DNA of 64,000 bases from QIJE01 sp048541835 (GTDB lineage: Bacteria; SZUA-79; Acidulodesulfobacterales; Acidulodesulfobacteraceae). Made by a program: the position numbers and the translations under genes. The stretch spans positions 620,001 to 684,000 of the forward strand of contig NZ_JBLEOY010000001.1 of the NCBI RefSeq assembly GCF_048541835.1, written 5' to 3'. Shown here in pieces: positions 26,190 to 36,265 of the stretch. Under the pieces are notes generated by a model. It was not told the origin of the DNA. It saw nothing but the letters and a program-made list of their open reading frames with translations, and made no database searches. How positions within the stretch are numbered: the first letter of the stretch is position 1; each line of letters opens with the position of its first letter.

Positions 26190-26885
26190 TCAATTTATAT
26201 ATTCAATTATACCAAACGTAATTCTGATTTTATGATCCATCATATCGGAAAATCCCTTGTCATGAGTAACGATGACTAAAGTCTTGCCATATTTCTTGTT
26301 TAAATTTATAATTATATCGTGCAATCTTTCAGCATGACCGGTATCCAAATTCCCGGTAGGCTCATCCATCAGTATAACCTTGGGCGAGCATACCAATGCC
26401 CTTGCCACGGCAGCCCTTTGCTGCTCTCCTCCCGACAACATGTACGGTTTAAAATAGAGCCTGTTCTCAAGCCCCATTTCGCATAAATAATCTTTTGCCG
26501 TCTTCAATGCCTTACTTTTAGGCTCGTTTCTTATATACAGCGGCATAGCAACATTTTCTAAACAACTGAACTCGTTCAAAAGATAATGAAACTGAAAAAC
26601 AAAACCGATATTATAATTTCTGAATTCGGATAGTTTTGCATCGGAAAGGTCATATATGTTTGAGTTTTCAAAATACCCGACTTTTCCGGAATCAGGTTTT
26701 AAAAGCGTTCCTATTATGTGAAGAAGGGTACTCTTGCCCGTTCCCGATTCCCCCGTTATGGCAAATGTTTCTCCCTCTTTTATTTCCAAATCGGCTTTAT
26801 TGAGAATATTCACTTTTTCATCGCCCGCTTTAAAGGTCTTGCTTATCTTTTTTAAGGATACCGCGGTACCAAAACCTTTACTCAT
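26190..26885 (-). CDS. lolD: Lipoprotein-releasing ABC transporter ATPase LolD
   Basis: ATPase of the LolCDE complex, which extracts outer-membrane lipoproteins from the inner membrane. Walker A is GESGTGKSTLLH, signature LSGGEQQRAAVARAL, Walker B VILMDEPTGNLD, and VTHDKGFSDMMDHKI follows. FQFHYLLNEFSCLENVAMPL is typical of the LolD/MacB class. The start overlaps the end of the permease gene by 8 bp, so they form a transport pair. Confidence 0.94.
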   Translation of the reverse strand: MSKGFGTAVSLKKISKTFKAGDEKVNILNKADLEIKEGETFAITGESGTGKSTLLHIIGTLLKPDSGKVGYFENSNIYDLSDAKLSEFRNYNIGFVFQFHYLLNEFSCLENVAMPLYIRNEPKSKALKTAKDYLCEMGLENRLYFKPYMLSGGEQQRAAVARALVCSPKVILMDEPTGNLDTGHAERLHDIIINLNKKYGKTLVIVTHDKGFSDMMDHKIRITFGIIEYIN

Positions 26886-28119
26886 GCCTTACCCCCTCCG
26901 CAGGATCTATTTTACCGGCTTTATAGGCCGGATATAATGTGGCTGCGAAACTCAAAAAAAGCGCACTTATTCCGATAACTATAAATTCGTTGACGGTCAT
27001 TCTTACCGGTAAAGAAGTTATGTAATAAACGGACGACGGAAGACTTATTATATGATACGTTTTTTCCGCATAACCGATTAAAAATCCGGCTAATAGCCCA
27101 AGCGAAGTACCTATTGCACCTATTATAACACCCTGCGCGATAAAAATAATCATTATATCCTTGGAACTTGCGCCTATGGATTTTAATACGGCTATATCTT
27201 TTCTTTTTTCCATAACGACCATTATTAACGTCGATATGATATTAAACGCCGCCACAAGCACAATCAAAGACAAGATTACGAACATCGTAAGCTTTTCTAA
27301 TTTTATTGCAGAAAACAAATTCTTGTTAAGCTCCTCCCAACTTAGTGCATAAAAGGAAGGCGAGGCATTACGGTAATTCAATTTGTTCTCTATTTTTTTA
27401 GCAAAAACATTAGCGGAGGTTAAATTTAATCTGTATAGTTTAACCTCCAATCCCGTAACTACATTAGTCGGCAAATCAAGAAACGCCTGCGCATTCCTGA
27501 CCGAAATAAAGGAAAACGTCGAGTCGTAACTATACATGCCGCTGTCGATAATTCCGCCAACAATAAACCTTTCGGTTTTAGGCATGACTCCGAATGGAGT
27601 GATCCGCCCTTTTGGGGAGATTATCGTTACCCTGTCTCCAACGGTAACGCCGAGATTTTGCGCTAAAATCTTGCCTAAAACTATCTCTTTTCTCTTTCTA
27701 TTGTTAAGTCCGGATAAATTTCCCTTTATAAGATATTTTTTGAGGTTTGTCACCTCTTCTTCCGTCTTAACATCAATACCCCTTAAAACACTACCGTTAG
27801 AAGTAGATTCAGAGGATATCATTATATCGGTATATATAAACGGAGAAACATTTTTTACGCCGTCTATGGAGGATACGTTTTTAGCCGTCTTCCTATAGTT
27901 ATTTATCAGGCCGTTATAGTTCAAAACGATAATCTGCGATTCTATCCCTATAACCCTTTTTTCCAACGTGTGACTAAACCCGCTCATAACGGATATCACG
28001 ACAATCAAAGCCATTACACCTATCGCTATACCCGCGATGGAAATAAAACTCAATAAAGATACAAACGAATTATTCTTGGGTCTTAAATAATGGAGGGCTA
28101 TCTTCGTATGAAAACTCAT
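26878..28119 (-). CDS. lolC: Lipoprotein-releasing system permease LolC/LolE
   Basis: Inner-membrane permease of the Lol export complex. It starts MSFHTKIALHYLRPKNNSFVSLLSFISIAGIAIGVMALI in family style (TM1 about 22-48), has a large periplasmic domain (about 50-265) and three C-terminal helices (about 270-400) with the FtsX-type MEKRKDIAVLKSIGAS motif. Only one permease gene is present, so the complex may use a homodimer, as in other lineages with a single LolC/E-type (LolF) protein. Confidence 0.92.
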   Translation of the reverse strand: MSFHTKIALHYLRPKNNSFVSLLSFISIAGIAIGVMALIVVISVMSGFSHTLEKRVIGIESQIIVLNYNGLINNYRKTAKNVSSIDGVKNVSPFIYTDIMISSESTSNGSVLRGIDVKTEEEVTNLKKYLIKGNLSGLNNRKRKEIVLGKILAQNLGVTVGDRVTIISPKGRITPFGVMPKTERFIVGGIIDSGMYSYDSTFSFISVRNAQAFLDLPTNVVTGLEVKLYRLNLTSANVFAKKIENKLNYRNASPSFYALSWEELNKNLFSAIKLEKLTMFVILSLIVLVAAFNIISTLIMVVMEKRKDIAVLKSIGASSKDIMIIFIAQGVIIGAIGTSLGLLAGFLIGYAEKTYHIISLPSSVYYITSLPVRMTVNEFIVIGISALFLSFAATLYPAYKAGKIDPAEGVRHE

Positions 28120-28134
28120 ATCGTTTTATTCAAC

Positions 28135-29622
28135 TTATCTTAAAGGTTTAAGCAGCGGAAATAATATTACATCCCTAATGGAATGTGAATCGGTAAGGAG
28201 CATGACTATTCTGTCTATACCTATTCCGCAGCCTGCGGTGGGAGGCAGTCCTTGTTTGAGCGCCTCGATATAATCCTTATCCATCTCTGCCGGCAGCCCC
28301 TCTTTGATTTTTGCCTCAACCTGCGATTTGAACCTCTCTTCTTGGTCTAAAGGGTCATTAAGTTCCGAAAACGCATTACCTATTTCTCTGCCGCCTATAA
28401 ATAATTCGAATCTATCTACAATTTCTTTATCGGCATCGCTCCTCCTTGCCAGCGGGGAGCTTTCGACCGGATAATCGGTTACAAAGGTCGGATTTATAAG
28501 CTTCGATTCGACCGTTTCGTCGAATAAAATAGTCAATAGTTCACCCAGACTATCTTTTTCGCTTATGCCGTTGATGTTTTTATGTCTTAAAATCTCATAA
28601 ACCTTTGTGGCCGAATCTATTTCTTCCGATCTAAATCCGGCGATTTCATGCAAACTATCCTTTAACTTTATTTTTTTAAAGGGCGGTTTAAAATTTAATA
28701 TTTCGGAAGCATAATTAATTTCGAAAGAACCGCAAATATGCTTTACCAATTCGGAGAGCATCTCTTCAAGAAAACCCATAGTGTCATCATACGCCGCATA
28801 TGCCATATAAAACTCAAGCATTGTAAACTCCGGGTTATGTTTTATAGAAATCCCTTCGTTCCTGAAGTTTCTTCCTATCTCGTAAACCCTGTCGAATCCG
28901 CCCACAACTAATCTTTTTAAGTATAATTCAGGCGCAATCCTCATATAAAGTTCTAAATTTAGAGCGTTATGGTGGGTTTTAAACGGTCTTGCCGTTGCGC
29001 CCCCGGGGTTGGTTTGCATAATAGGGGTTTCTACCTCTAAAAAATCGTAAGAATTTAAAAAAGAACGAATGAAGCTAATCGTATCGGCCCTTTTTTTAAA
29101 AATATCCCTAACCTCGACATTCGAAATTAAGTCTATATATCTTTTTCTGAAACGGACCTCTATATCTTTTAAGCCGTGCCATTTTTCCGGCAGGGGAAGA
29201 AGAGATTTAGTCAAAATTCCTATATGCTCGACCTTTATGGTCAATTCATTTGTTCCCGTCCTGAAAAGATAACCCTTGACCATACATATATCGCCGGCAT
29301 CGATATATTCGTGAAAAAGTTTAAAATCGTCTTCGGTAACCTTACCTTTTTGAATATAGCATTGAATTTCTCCAAACCCATCCCTGAGCCTAAAAAACGA
29401 TGCTTTACCGAAGTTTCTTATAATAATAATCCTACCCGCCGTTTCGACGTCAATTGCGTTATTTTCAAAAAATTCCTTATCATTAGGATTATATTTTTTT
29501 ATTATTTCACCGATATTCTCCTTCTTTTTAAAATTACCCGCAAAGGGATTAATCCCTTTTTCTTTTAATTTCTGTAACTTATCAAAACGATTTTTTTCTA
29601 TAATATTCAACTCTTGTTCCAA
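28135..29622 (-). CDS. lysS: Lysyl-tRNA synthetase (class II)
   Basis: Charges tRNA-Lys. The N-terminal OB-fold anticodon domain (about 50-150, with GRIIIIRNFGKASFFRLRDG) is followed by the class II core: motif 2 FDRVYEIGRNFRNEGIS, HNPEFTMLEFY, and motif 3 GCGIGIDRIVMLLTD near the C-terminus. 495 residues is standard. It lies between prfB and lolC on the same strand. Confidence 0.97.
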   Translation of the reverse strand: MEQELNIIEKNRFDKLQKLKEKGINPFAGNFKKKENIGEIIKKYNPNDKEFFENNAIDVETAGRIIIIRNFGKASFFRLRDGFGEIQCYIQKGKVTEDDFKLFHEYIDAGDICMVKGYLFRTGTNELTIKVEHIGILTKSLLPLPEKWHGLKDIEVRFRKRYIDLISNVEVRDIFKKRADTISFIRSFLNSYDFLEVETPIMQTNPGGATARPFKTHHNALNLELYMRIAPELYLKRLVVGGFDRVYEIGRNFRNEGISIKHNPEFTMLEFYMAYAAYDDTMGFLEEMLSELVKHICGSFEINYASEILNFKPPFKKIKLKDSLHEIAGFRSEEIDSATKVYEILRHKNINGISEKDSLGELLTILFDETVESKLINPTFVTDYPVESSPLARRSDADKEIVDRFELFIGGREIGNAFSELNDPLDQEERFKSQVEAKIKEGLPAEMDKDYIEALKQGLPPTAGCGIGIDRIVMLLTDSHSIRDVILFPLLKPLR

Positions 29623-29653
29623 AACAGCCCCCTTTTGATTCTGACATACTTTC

Positions 29654-30788
29654 TCACCCTTTTGCCGTAACTCCGAGTAAATATGCTCCTATAAACTCAT
29701 CTATATCCCCGTCAAAAACCGACTTGTCATCATATATCGTCACGCCGGTCCTATGGTCTTTAATGACGCGGTTAGGATTTAGGGTGTAAGACCTTATCTG
29801 CGAACCCCACGATATCTCTTTTTTTGTTTTATTTATCTTCGCTTCTTCTTCTTCCTTTTTCTTTTTATAAAAATTATAAAGCCTTGCCCTTAAAAGTTTA
29901 TAAGCAATATCTCTGTTTTTATGCTGCGACCTCTCGTTTTGACAAGCAACGACTATGCCGGTCGGAATATGCGTTATTCTTACCGCCGAATCGGTGGTAT
30001 TGACATGCTGCCCGCCGGCTCCGCTCGAACGATACGTGTCTATTTTTAAATCCTTTTCGTCTATCACTATTTCTATGGTATCGTCTACTTCCGGATAGAC
30101 AAAAACCGAAGCAAAAGAGGTATGTCGTCTTTTATTGGCATCGAAGGGAGAAATCCTGACAAGCCGATGAACTCCGCTTTCGGCTTTAAGATAACCATAG
30201 GCGAATTTTCCGCGAACGACGAAGGTAACGCTCTTGACACCGGCTTCCTCTCCGGCGTTGTACTCCATAACGGCCGTTTTAGAACCCTTTCTCTCCGCCC
30301 ATCTCAAATACATTCTCAAAAGCATATTTGCAAAATCCATCGACTCGGTACCGCCGGAACCGGCGTGAATTTCAACTATAGCATTAAGCTTATCGTCTTT
30401 TCCTGAAAGAGTCAGGTACATTTCAAGATTTAAAACCTTTTTTTCTAGCGATTTAACGCTGTCGGCAATATCGGCGAGCATTTTTTCGTCGTCATCCTCT
30501 ACGGAGATCTCGTATAAATCCCTTATATTTTTAAATTCTTCGTAAAAATTATAAAAGGGCTTTAACTTGTTCTCTACGGAAGATTTTTCCTTTAATATGG
30601 AAGATGAAAGAGGAATATCTTTATAAAAATCTTCTTTTGCGATAATTTCGTCTATTTCTTTAAGTCGAGTTTCCAATTTAGAAACTTCAAAGCCTCCTCC
30701 GAATTTTTTCTAATTTATCGTCTAAACCCTTGATACCTCTATCTAAAAGACTTAAATTTAAAACCAAATCATTCTTTGAATCAGACAT
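29654..30788 (-). CDS. prfB: Peptide chain release factor 2 (programmed +1 frameshift)
   Basis: Releases finished proteins at UGA and UAA codons. Translation starts at the ATG 30786-30788 and reads 33 codons to CTT followed by an in-frame TGA (30687-30689). A +1 shift then continues with GAA at 30686-30688, giving about 377 residues in total. The second frame holds the RF2 anticodon-like SPF motif (RISPFDANKRRH) and the catalytic GGQ in SSGAGGQHVNTTDSAVR. Without the shift only a 33-residue peptide is made. A TTG at 30674-30676 would start the main frame alone but would lose the true N-terminus. Confidence 0.97.
30687..30700 (-). promoter_or_regulatory. RF2 autoregulatory +1 frameshift site
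   Basis: On the minus strand the site reads GGAGGAGG-CTT-TGA-A. The GGAGG at 30696-30700 stands 3 nt before the CTT slip codon, the spacing used in E. coli, and the following TGA is the RF2-specific stop. The base after the stop is A rather than the usual C. Low RF2 levels slow termination and favour the shift, giving negative feedback. Confidence 0.93.
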
Positions 30789-30802
30789 TAAAACAGACCT
30801 CC

Positions 30803-32374
30803 TTATTTTCTTTTATCGGTTTTTCCAAGAAAAAACCGATAAAAGAGCAGATATATTAGGGATAATAGAAAAATTATGCTGATTGCATAAGTAAATATAT
30901 TACCATATAAAGTAAAAAATGTCTTTTTATTAATCAATTTTACATATCCTATAATGAATGTCCTTTTAAAGATATTAGTTTCTTCCAAAATTTTCCCTAC
31001 AGGCGATATTACCCCGCTAATACCTGAATTTCCTGCTCTTGCTACGAACCTATCGTTTTCGACGGCAGAAAAAACCGTCATAGACATATCCTGATAAGGC
31101 GCCGACGTTTTTCCGTACCATGCATCATCCGTAATACTAATCAGAAGGTTGGCGCCGCCTTCGGGAAAATGCCTTACTAACGAATCAAAATATGCCTCAT
31201 AGCAAATCATAGAGCCTATTTTTAATTTTCCGCTTTTTAAAATTCTAAATTTACTTCCGGGAGTAAAATTTCCGATTCCTGCACCCTTTAAAATATGTGC
31301 CAAAAACGGTAACTGATTTCTAAGCGGAATATATTCACCAAAAGGGACGAGGTGATGCTTGTCGTAATAGTAATATTTGCCGGAAGCGTCAAACATATAA
31401 TCCCTGTTGTAATAATGATAACTCCCCTTAAAAAATCTTAAACCTATGGCTCCGAAAATTAAATCTATCCCGTTTTTTTCCGCAAAGTGCATAACTTTAT
31501 TCCAATAGTGAGGATGAATCGATATAATGTAGGGAAGGGCCGTTTCCGGCCATATTGCTATAAAGGGCTTATATTTTAACGACTTTTTCGTCAAATTCAA
31601 ATAAATGCGAGTAGTTCTTTTTTTTGTAATCTTCCATTTCTTGAACATCCCTATGTTACCCTGAATCAATGCAACCCTTAACGGAGGTTTTTCTTTTAAC
31701 GATTTATTTACGCGATAAATGTTATAATATCCATAAGATACTGCCGAAACAAAAACAAACAAAACAAAAAACAGTTCTATTAAAGCCTGCCGCTTTGAAA
31801 TTTTATTTTTTAAAAAAATGAAACGAAATATGGAATAATTTATAAGGACTATAATAAAAGATAATCCGAATACCCCTGTAATATTGGAAATTTGAATAAA
31901 AGGTAGATTCAAATACTGGGAAAAACCTAAATTTTCCCAGGGGAACCCGGTTAAAAGATGTGATTTTAAAAACTCAAAAAAAATCCAGCATGACGGGATT
32001 AAAATTATGCCTAATCTTTTATAATTGTTAAGTATAATTTTTGTAAAACCGGCAAATAAAGCAATATAAACAGCCAAGTAAGAAGAAAGGATCAGAAGAG
32101 CAAAAACGGCAACATAATATGGAAGATTGCCGAATACATGGACGGTATAAACTATCCAGTACAGAATAACCGCGTACGATACTATACCGGCTATAAAGCC
32201 GTAAAGTAAAGATTCTTTAAAATTTTTCGATTTATTTATTGCATATAAAAGAGGTATTAAGGAAAACCATGCAAGAAATTCAAGATTGAAACTAGGAAAT
32301 AAAAAAGCAATAGATAAACCGGACAAACAAGCTAACGCTGCATTAAACAATTCGGTTCTTGGAATTTTTGTCAT
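30803..32374 (-). CDS. lnt: Apolipoprotein N-acyltransferase
   Basis: Adds the third acyl chain to bacterial lipoproteins in the inner membrane before Lol sorting. About six transmembrane helices (10-215) precede the nitrilase-type domain with the E-K-C triad in IWPETALPYI, KHHLVPFGEYIPLRNQLPF and GSMICYEAYF. A last helix lies near the C-terminus. The ATG at 32372-32374 overlaps the mazG stop as TAATG; the frame is open nine codons further upstream but that start lies inside mazG. 523 residues. Confidence 0.95.
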   Translation of the reverse strand: MTKIPRTELFNAALACLSGLSIAFLFPSFNLEFLAWFSLIPLLYAINKSKNFKESLLYGFIAGIVSYAVILYWIVYTVHVFGNLPYYVAVFALLILSSYLAVYIALFAGFTKIILNNYKRLGIILIPSCWIFFEFLKSHLLTGFPWENLGFSQYLNLPFIQISNITGVFGLSFIIVLINYSIFRFIFLKNKISKRQALIELFFVLFVFVSAVSYGYYNIYRVNKSLKEKPPLRVALIQGNIGMFKKWKITKKRTTRIYLNLTKKSLKYKPFIAIWPETALPYIISIHPHYWNKVMHFAEKNGIDLIFGAIGLRFFKGSYHYYNRDYMFDASGKYYYYDKHHLVPFGEYIPLRNQLPFLAHILKGAGIGNFTPGSKFRILKSGKLKIGSMICYEAYFDSLVRHFPEGGANLLISITDDAWYGKTSAPYQDMSMTVFSAVENDRFVARAGNSGISGVISPVGKILEETNIFKRTFIIGYVKLINKKTFFTLYGNIFTYAISIIFLLSLIYLLFYRFFLGKTDKRK

Positions 32375-33237
32375 TATAGCGCCTTTTTTGATTCCTCCCA
32401 CAAACCATCGAGACTTTTAGCGTCAAGTTCGGAAATAGATGATGATGCGTTTTTTTCCATGTAACCGAATCTTTTTATGAATTTGTTAGACGATTCGTTT
32501 AACGCTCCGCAAGGATGTATATCTAAAAATCTTCCCGCGTTTACTATGGAAAATAGGATATCTCCATATTCTTCCTTGATCTTATTCTTATTTAATTCTT
32601 CATCTTTCCTTAAACCGCCATCTTGCGTATATAATTCTTTTTTAAGTTCCGAAATCTCTTCGTAAACCTTATTTATTACACCGTTTATGTCCTCAAAATC
32701 AAAGCCTAATCTCTCGGCTTTTTCCTGCACCATATATGCCCTATGAAGGGCGGGCATACTTGCGGATATATGAACCGACGGTTTTATATCGGAATCATGC
32801 GTGTTTTTCCGCTTCTCTTCCTTTTCCTCTCCCTTGATTCTTTCCCAATTTTTAAGAATGACGTCCTCAAGGCATTCCCCCTCTTTTAGCGAAAAATCTT
32901 TATCGAAAACATGAGGATGCCTTCTTACTAATTTTTTATTTACTATATTTATAACGTCACCTATGGAAAACTCCTTTTTTTCTTCGAACACGACGGATAA
33001 AAAAATGACTTGAAGGAGCAAATCTCCAAGCTCTTCCTTAATTTCTGCCATATCACCTGAACTTATCGCATCTACGACCTCATAAGCTTCTTCTATTATG
33101 TAGGGTTTTAATGTCTCTTCCGTCTGTTTCTTATCCCACGGACAACCGTTTTCGGAACGTAATTTTTTTACTATTTCGATTAATCCCTTAAAATCGAAAC
33201 ATTTCTCGTATTCAATACCGTTCTTCTTATCTTCCAT
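32374..33237 (-). CDS. mazG: Nucleoside triphosphate pyrophosphohydrolase MazG
   Basis: Hydrolyses (d)NTPs to monophosphates and pyrophosphate. Two MazG domains are visible: LRSENGCPWDKKQTEETLKP with IIEEAYEVVDAI and EELGDLLLQVIF in the first, and a C-terminal repeat with EEYGDILFSIVNAGRFL. 287 residues fits the two-domain form, with a charged insert (GEEKEEKRKNTHDSDIK) between them. It is preceded by a 243-bp gap with no gene, so a promoter probably lies there. Confidence 0.94.
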   Translation of the reverse strand: MEDKKNGIEYEKCFDFKGLIEIVKKLRSENGCPWDKKQTEETLKPYIIEEAYEVVDAISSGDMAEIKEELGDLLLQVIFLSVVFEEKKEFSIGDVINIVNKKLVRRHPHVFDKDFSLKEGECLEDVILKNWERIKGEEKEEKRKNTHDSDIKPSVHISASMPALHRAYMVQEKAERLGFDFEDINGVINKVYEEISELKKELYTQDGGLRKDEELNKNKIKEEYGDILFSIVNAGRFLDIHPCGALNESSNKFIKRFGYMEKNASSSISELDAKSLDGLWEESKKAL

Positions 33238-33480
33238 AGACTCTATATTATAATTTTTATGCGGTCGCTATTTATTTCGGATAGAGCGATAAACAAAACA
33301 TGAATTAAAGCGAAGAACAAGCAACCGGATTTAAGTTTAATATAGTATATCACATAATAAAAATATAAAGAAAGGCTAATTTAAATACCATGAAAAATAG
33401 TAAAAGCAAAACGAATCTTTATGTTTTTTCATATCTTTATCTCCGGCATCATTTCCTAACCTGGTTTTTAAGGACACGTT

Positions 33481-34041
33481 TCATCCCAATAACCCGTCCA
33501 AATTCTTATAGATAAGTTTCTGCATATCTTTCATCTCTTTATTATAATCTTCATCGTCCAAATCCAACTCATGCTCTTCATCGTGAACATATCCGAAGAG
33601 GTGCAAAATGCCATGAATTATCAACAATGCGATCTCTTTTTCAAACCCCTTTTTATCATCTTTCTCGATATTCGGCGAACCTTCGCCCCTCTCTCTCGAA
33701 ATCCAGTCGGCTTTTTCCCAAAAATGCCTGTATCGCAAAAAATTATTTTCGGCAACTGCAGGGGCAATATAAATTTCACCTATATAAAAAATATTATTGT
33801 CATATTCCTTTATCTCGAAAGATAAAACATCCGTAATGTTATTCCTGTTCCGATAATCCTTATTCAATTTTTTGATACGGGAAGGGGAGCAAAAAATTAT
33901 ATCTATACCGTAAGAACCGCAAAAAAGATGCTTCAGAGAATTTTTAACGATACAGTAGACTAACTTTGGGCTTATTTCCGACCTTCTTTGGGTATTCGTT
34001 ATATTTATTAGGAACGTCTCCTGATTTTCCATCACCGTCAT
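33481..34041 (-). CDS. ybeY: rRNA maturation endoribonuclease YbeY
   Basis: Metal-dependent RNase for 16S rRNA 3'-end maturation and ribosome quality control. The zinc motif HGILHLFGYVHD supplies three histidines in the HGxLHLxGYxH pattern; the usual aspartate before the last histidine is valine. DVLSFEI is also conserved. The family N-terminus (LINITNTQRRSEI) is present, so the 98-bp overlap with the 3' end of the 7TM-HD gene looks real. Starts at 34041 or 34032 are both possible; GAGG lies just before 34041. phoH, the HD gene and ybeY in a row match a widespread cluster. Confidence 0.94.
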   Translation of the reverse strand: MTVMENQETFLINITNTQRRSEISPKLVYCIVKNSLKHLFCGSYGIDIIFCSPSRIKKLNKDYRNRNNITDVLSFEIKEYDNNIFYIGEIYIAPAVAENNFLRYRHFWEKADWISRERGEGSPNIEKDDKKGFEKEIALLIIHGILHLFGYVHDEEHELDLDDEDYNKEMKDMQKLIYKNLDGLLG

Positions 34042-36265
34042 CTTCCTCTATAGATTTACCTGCATATGGAATTCTCTGATGAAAGATGGAATTCAATACC
34101 TTTACAAAGGCATCCCCTATGGAATGCAGGTCTTTTAGCGTAAGTTCGCATTCATCAAGTTGTCCGTCGTTATATATCCTGCTTATAGTCTTTCTAACCA
34201 GCGATTCTAACCTGGAAGGGGAAATGTTAGTCACGGTTCTGGATGTTGCTTCGACGGAATCCGCCAGCATGATTATACCTGCTTCCTTGGTTTGAGGCTT
34301 CCTGCCGTCATACCTGAACACGCCCTTAGAAATGTTTGCGCCCCCGTTTTCTTTAAAGGCTTTTTCGTAAAACGCCCCTATCATCGATGTTCCATGATGC
34401 TCGTTAATTATATTTTCTATTTTATCGCCTAATTTATGTTTTTTTGCAAGCTCCAGTCCCTCTTTTACGTGAGAGGCTATAATCAAACTACTCATAGTCG
34501 GGGCAAGTTTGTTATGGGGATTATTGAAATTTACCGTATTCTCGATAAAATAATTAGGCTTTAATATTTTGCCTATATCGTGATAAAGACTTGCAACTCT
34601 TGTCAATAGAGGGTTGGCTCCTACCGATAAGGCGGCCGATTCCGCCAATGTGGCTACCATTATAGAGTGCTGATACGTCCCGGGGGCCACAACGGAAAAT
34701 TGTCTTAAAAGCGGATGATTCGAACCGGAAAGTTCAAGGAGTTTGAAATCGGTCGTAAACCCGAATATTCTCTCGAATACTGGTATGAGACCTATTACCA
34801 TTATTGAAGAAACAACCCCCGATAAAAATGCTAATATCACGCTATAAATATTTTGGACATTTATAAAATTAAGCCCTATCAGCGCAAATGTTAAAACCAT
34901 GAAGCTATTCAAAAATCCCGTGATAACTCCGGCTTTAACCATGCGACCCCAAGAAGAAAAATCAAAAACCTCATAAGAGGCTATCAAGCTGCCTCCAAAA
35001 GCATATATCATAAAAAAAATAGAGTTTTTAAAAATCATCGAGGTTAAGATAGAGAACAGTGCTATATAAACAACCGAAACCTCTGAATTCAATATAATCC
35101 TGATAAGCATGGGACCGAACGCGAAAGGGATCAGGTAATATATATCGTTCTCATTGATAAAAGGAAAATATAAAGACAGCGCTCCCGAAAAAATAATCCC
35201 GGCTTTGATTATAATAACGGAGGATATCAAAACAGATGCAACGAAAACAATATTCTTAAAATTTAAGGAGGTTCTAAATTTTCTTATATATTTATAGGGA
35301 AAAACGTAAGAAAGCGACAACAGCATAACTATAAGCAAAAATAAGCCTATGAGCAGGGGGATGTTGTTTTTTAAGCTGAATTTGGCATTATAGGCATTTA
35401 ATTCAATCGCTTTTGCTTTAGAGATAAGTTCTCCGGAATTAACTAAAAGAATCCCCCTTTTTATATGGATATAAATGGGCATATTTTCCTTTTTAATATC
35501 CTCTATCTTTTTCAGAGTAAGAAACCTGGAATATACTATATCCGGTTTAATGAGGTTGTAGACTAATCTGTATATATCGTTCCGCATATAAAGCGGCAAA
35601 AAACCTAGATTATTTTTGACATAGTAGTACGCGAAACCGCTTTTCTTTTTTAACGTAAAAAATATCTGAGGATCGCCTATAAGCCTCAGTCTATTAGTCA
35701 TGACGTTTTTAATCTCTATACTTTTATCGTCAGAGGGCGTCTTGGACAATACCCCTCTTTTATAAATATCGGCCATTATTTGCAAGACATACGACTCGAT
35801 ATTTTTATTATAATTCAAATAATAAAACTCGTTAAGAGTGGCATCGTCTAACTTGATACCTAACTTATCAGAGAATATACTTTTAGATATACTCGTGTTT
35901 TCCTTGCCTGACGGGTGGCTCTTCTTATATAACTTTGCAAGAACGAAAGCGCTTTTGACCTTCCTGTATAGTGCTATTTTTTCTTCCGGATAATACAAAT
36001 AAACATCAGGACTATTTCTAATTTTTCTTTTCAGCACAGCATCAGTTGCTTTCAAATCAACATATCTAAAACTTTTTTTGGCTATTATAGTCTTTGTCGC
36101 TATTTCACCCGCCTTATATTTGTTTTTGACAAATTCCGACCCGTTGTAGAGCAAAAACGTTAAAAATACGGCGGATATTAAAAGCAATGCTAAAAGCGGG
36201 TAATGTCTATTTTTAATCTCTAAAGTATTATTTTTTAGAAATTCGAGAAATTTTGTTCGTTTCAT
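33944..36265 (-). CDS. 7TM-HD (7TMR-HDED/PgpH-like) cyclic dinucleotide phosphodiesterase
   Basis: Membrane HD phosphohydrolase. Listeria PgpH of this family breaks down cyclic di-AMP. TM1 (22-41) is followed by a large extracytoplasmic domain (about 42-300), seven clustered helices (about 303-490) and a cytoplasmic HD domain with HSIMVATLAESAAL, SLYHDIGKI, a SHVKEGLELAKK stretch and NEHHGTSMIGAF. It overlaps phoH by 38 bp upstream and ybeY by 98 bp downstream. The C-terminal 25 residues in the ybeY overlap are charged and look like a disposable tail. Cyclic di-AMP as substrate is inference. Confidence 0.9.
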   Translation of the reverse strand: MKRTKFLEFLKNNTLEIKNRHYPLLALLLISAVFLTFLLYNGSEFVKNKYKAGEIATKTIIAKKSFRYVDLKATDAVLKRKIRNSPDVYLYYPEEKIALYRKVKSAFVLAKLYKKSHPSGKENTSISKSIFSDKLGIKLDDATLNEFYYLNYNKNIESYVLQIMADIYKRGVLSKTPSDDKSIEIKNVMTNRLRLIGDPQIFFTLKKKSGFAYYYVKNNLGFLPLYMRNDIYRLVYNLIKPDIVYSRFLTLKKIEDIKKENMPIYIHIKRGILLVNSGELISKAKAIELNAYNAKFSLKNNIPLLIGLFLLIVMLLSLSYVFPYKYIRKFRTSLNFKNIVFVASVLISSVIIIKAGIIFSGALSLYFPFINENDIYYLIPFAFGPMLIRIILNSEVSVVYIALFSILTSMIFKNSIFFMIYAFGGSLIASYEVFDFSSWGRMVKAGVITGFLNSFMVLTFALIGLNFINVQNIYSVILAFLSGVVSSIMVIGLIPVFERIFGFTTDFKLLELSGSNHPLLRQFSVVAPGTYQHSIMVATLAESAALSVGANPLLTRVASLYHDIGKILKPNYFIENTVNFNNPHNKLAPTMSSLIIASHVKEGLELAKKHKLGDKIENIINEHHGTSMIGAFYEKAFKENGGANISKGVFRYDGRKPQTKEAGIIMLADSVEATSRTVTNISPSRLESLVRKTISRIYNDGQLDECELTLKDLHSIGDAFVKVLNSIFHQRIPYAGKSIEEDDGDGKSGDVPNKYNEYPKKVGNKPKVSLLYR

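Noticed and set aside
33238..33480. Small gene in the gap between ybeY and mazG
   Set aside because: No frame has a start, ribosome-binding site and protein-like composition; the gap more likely holds the mazG promoter.
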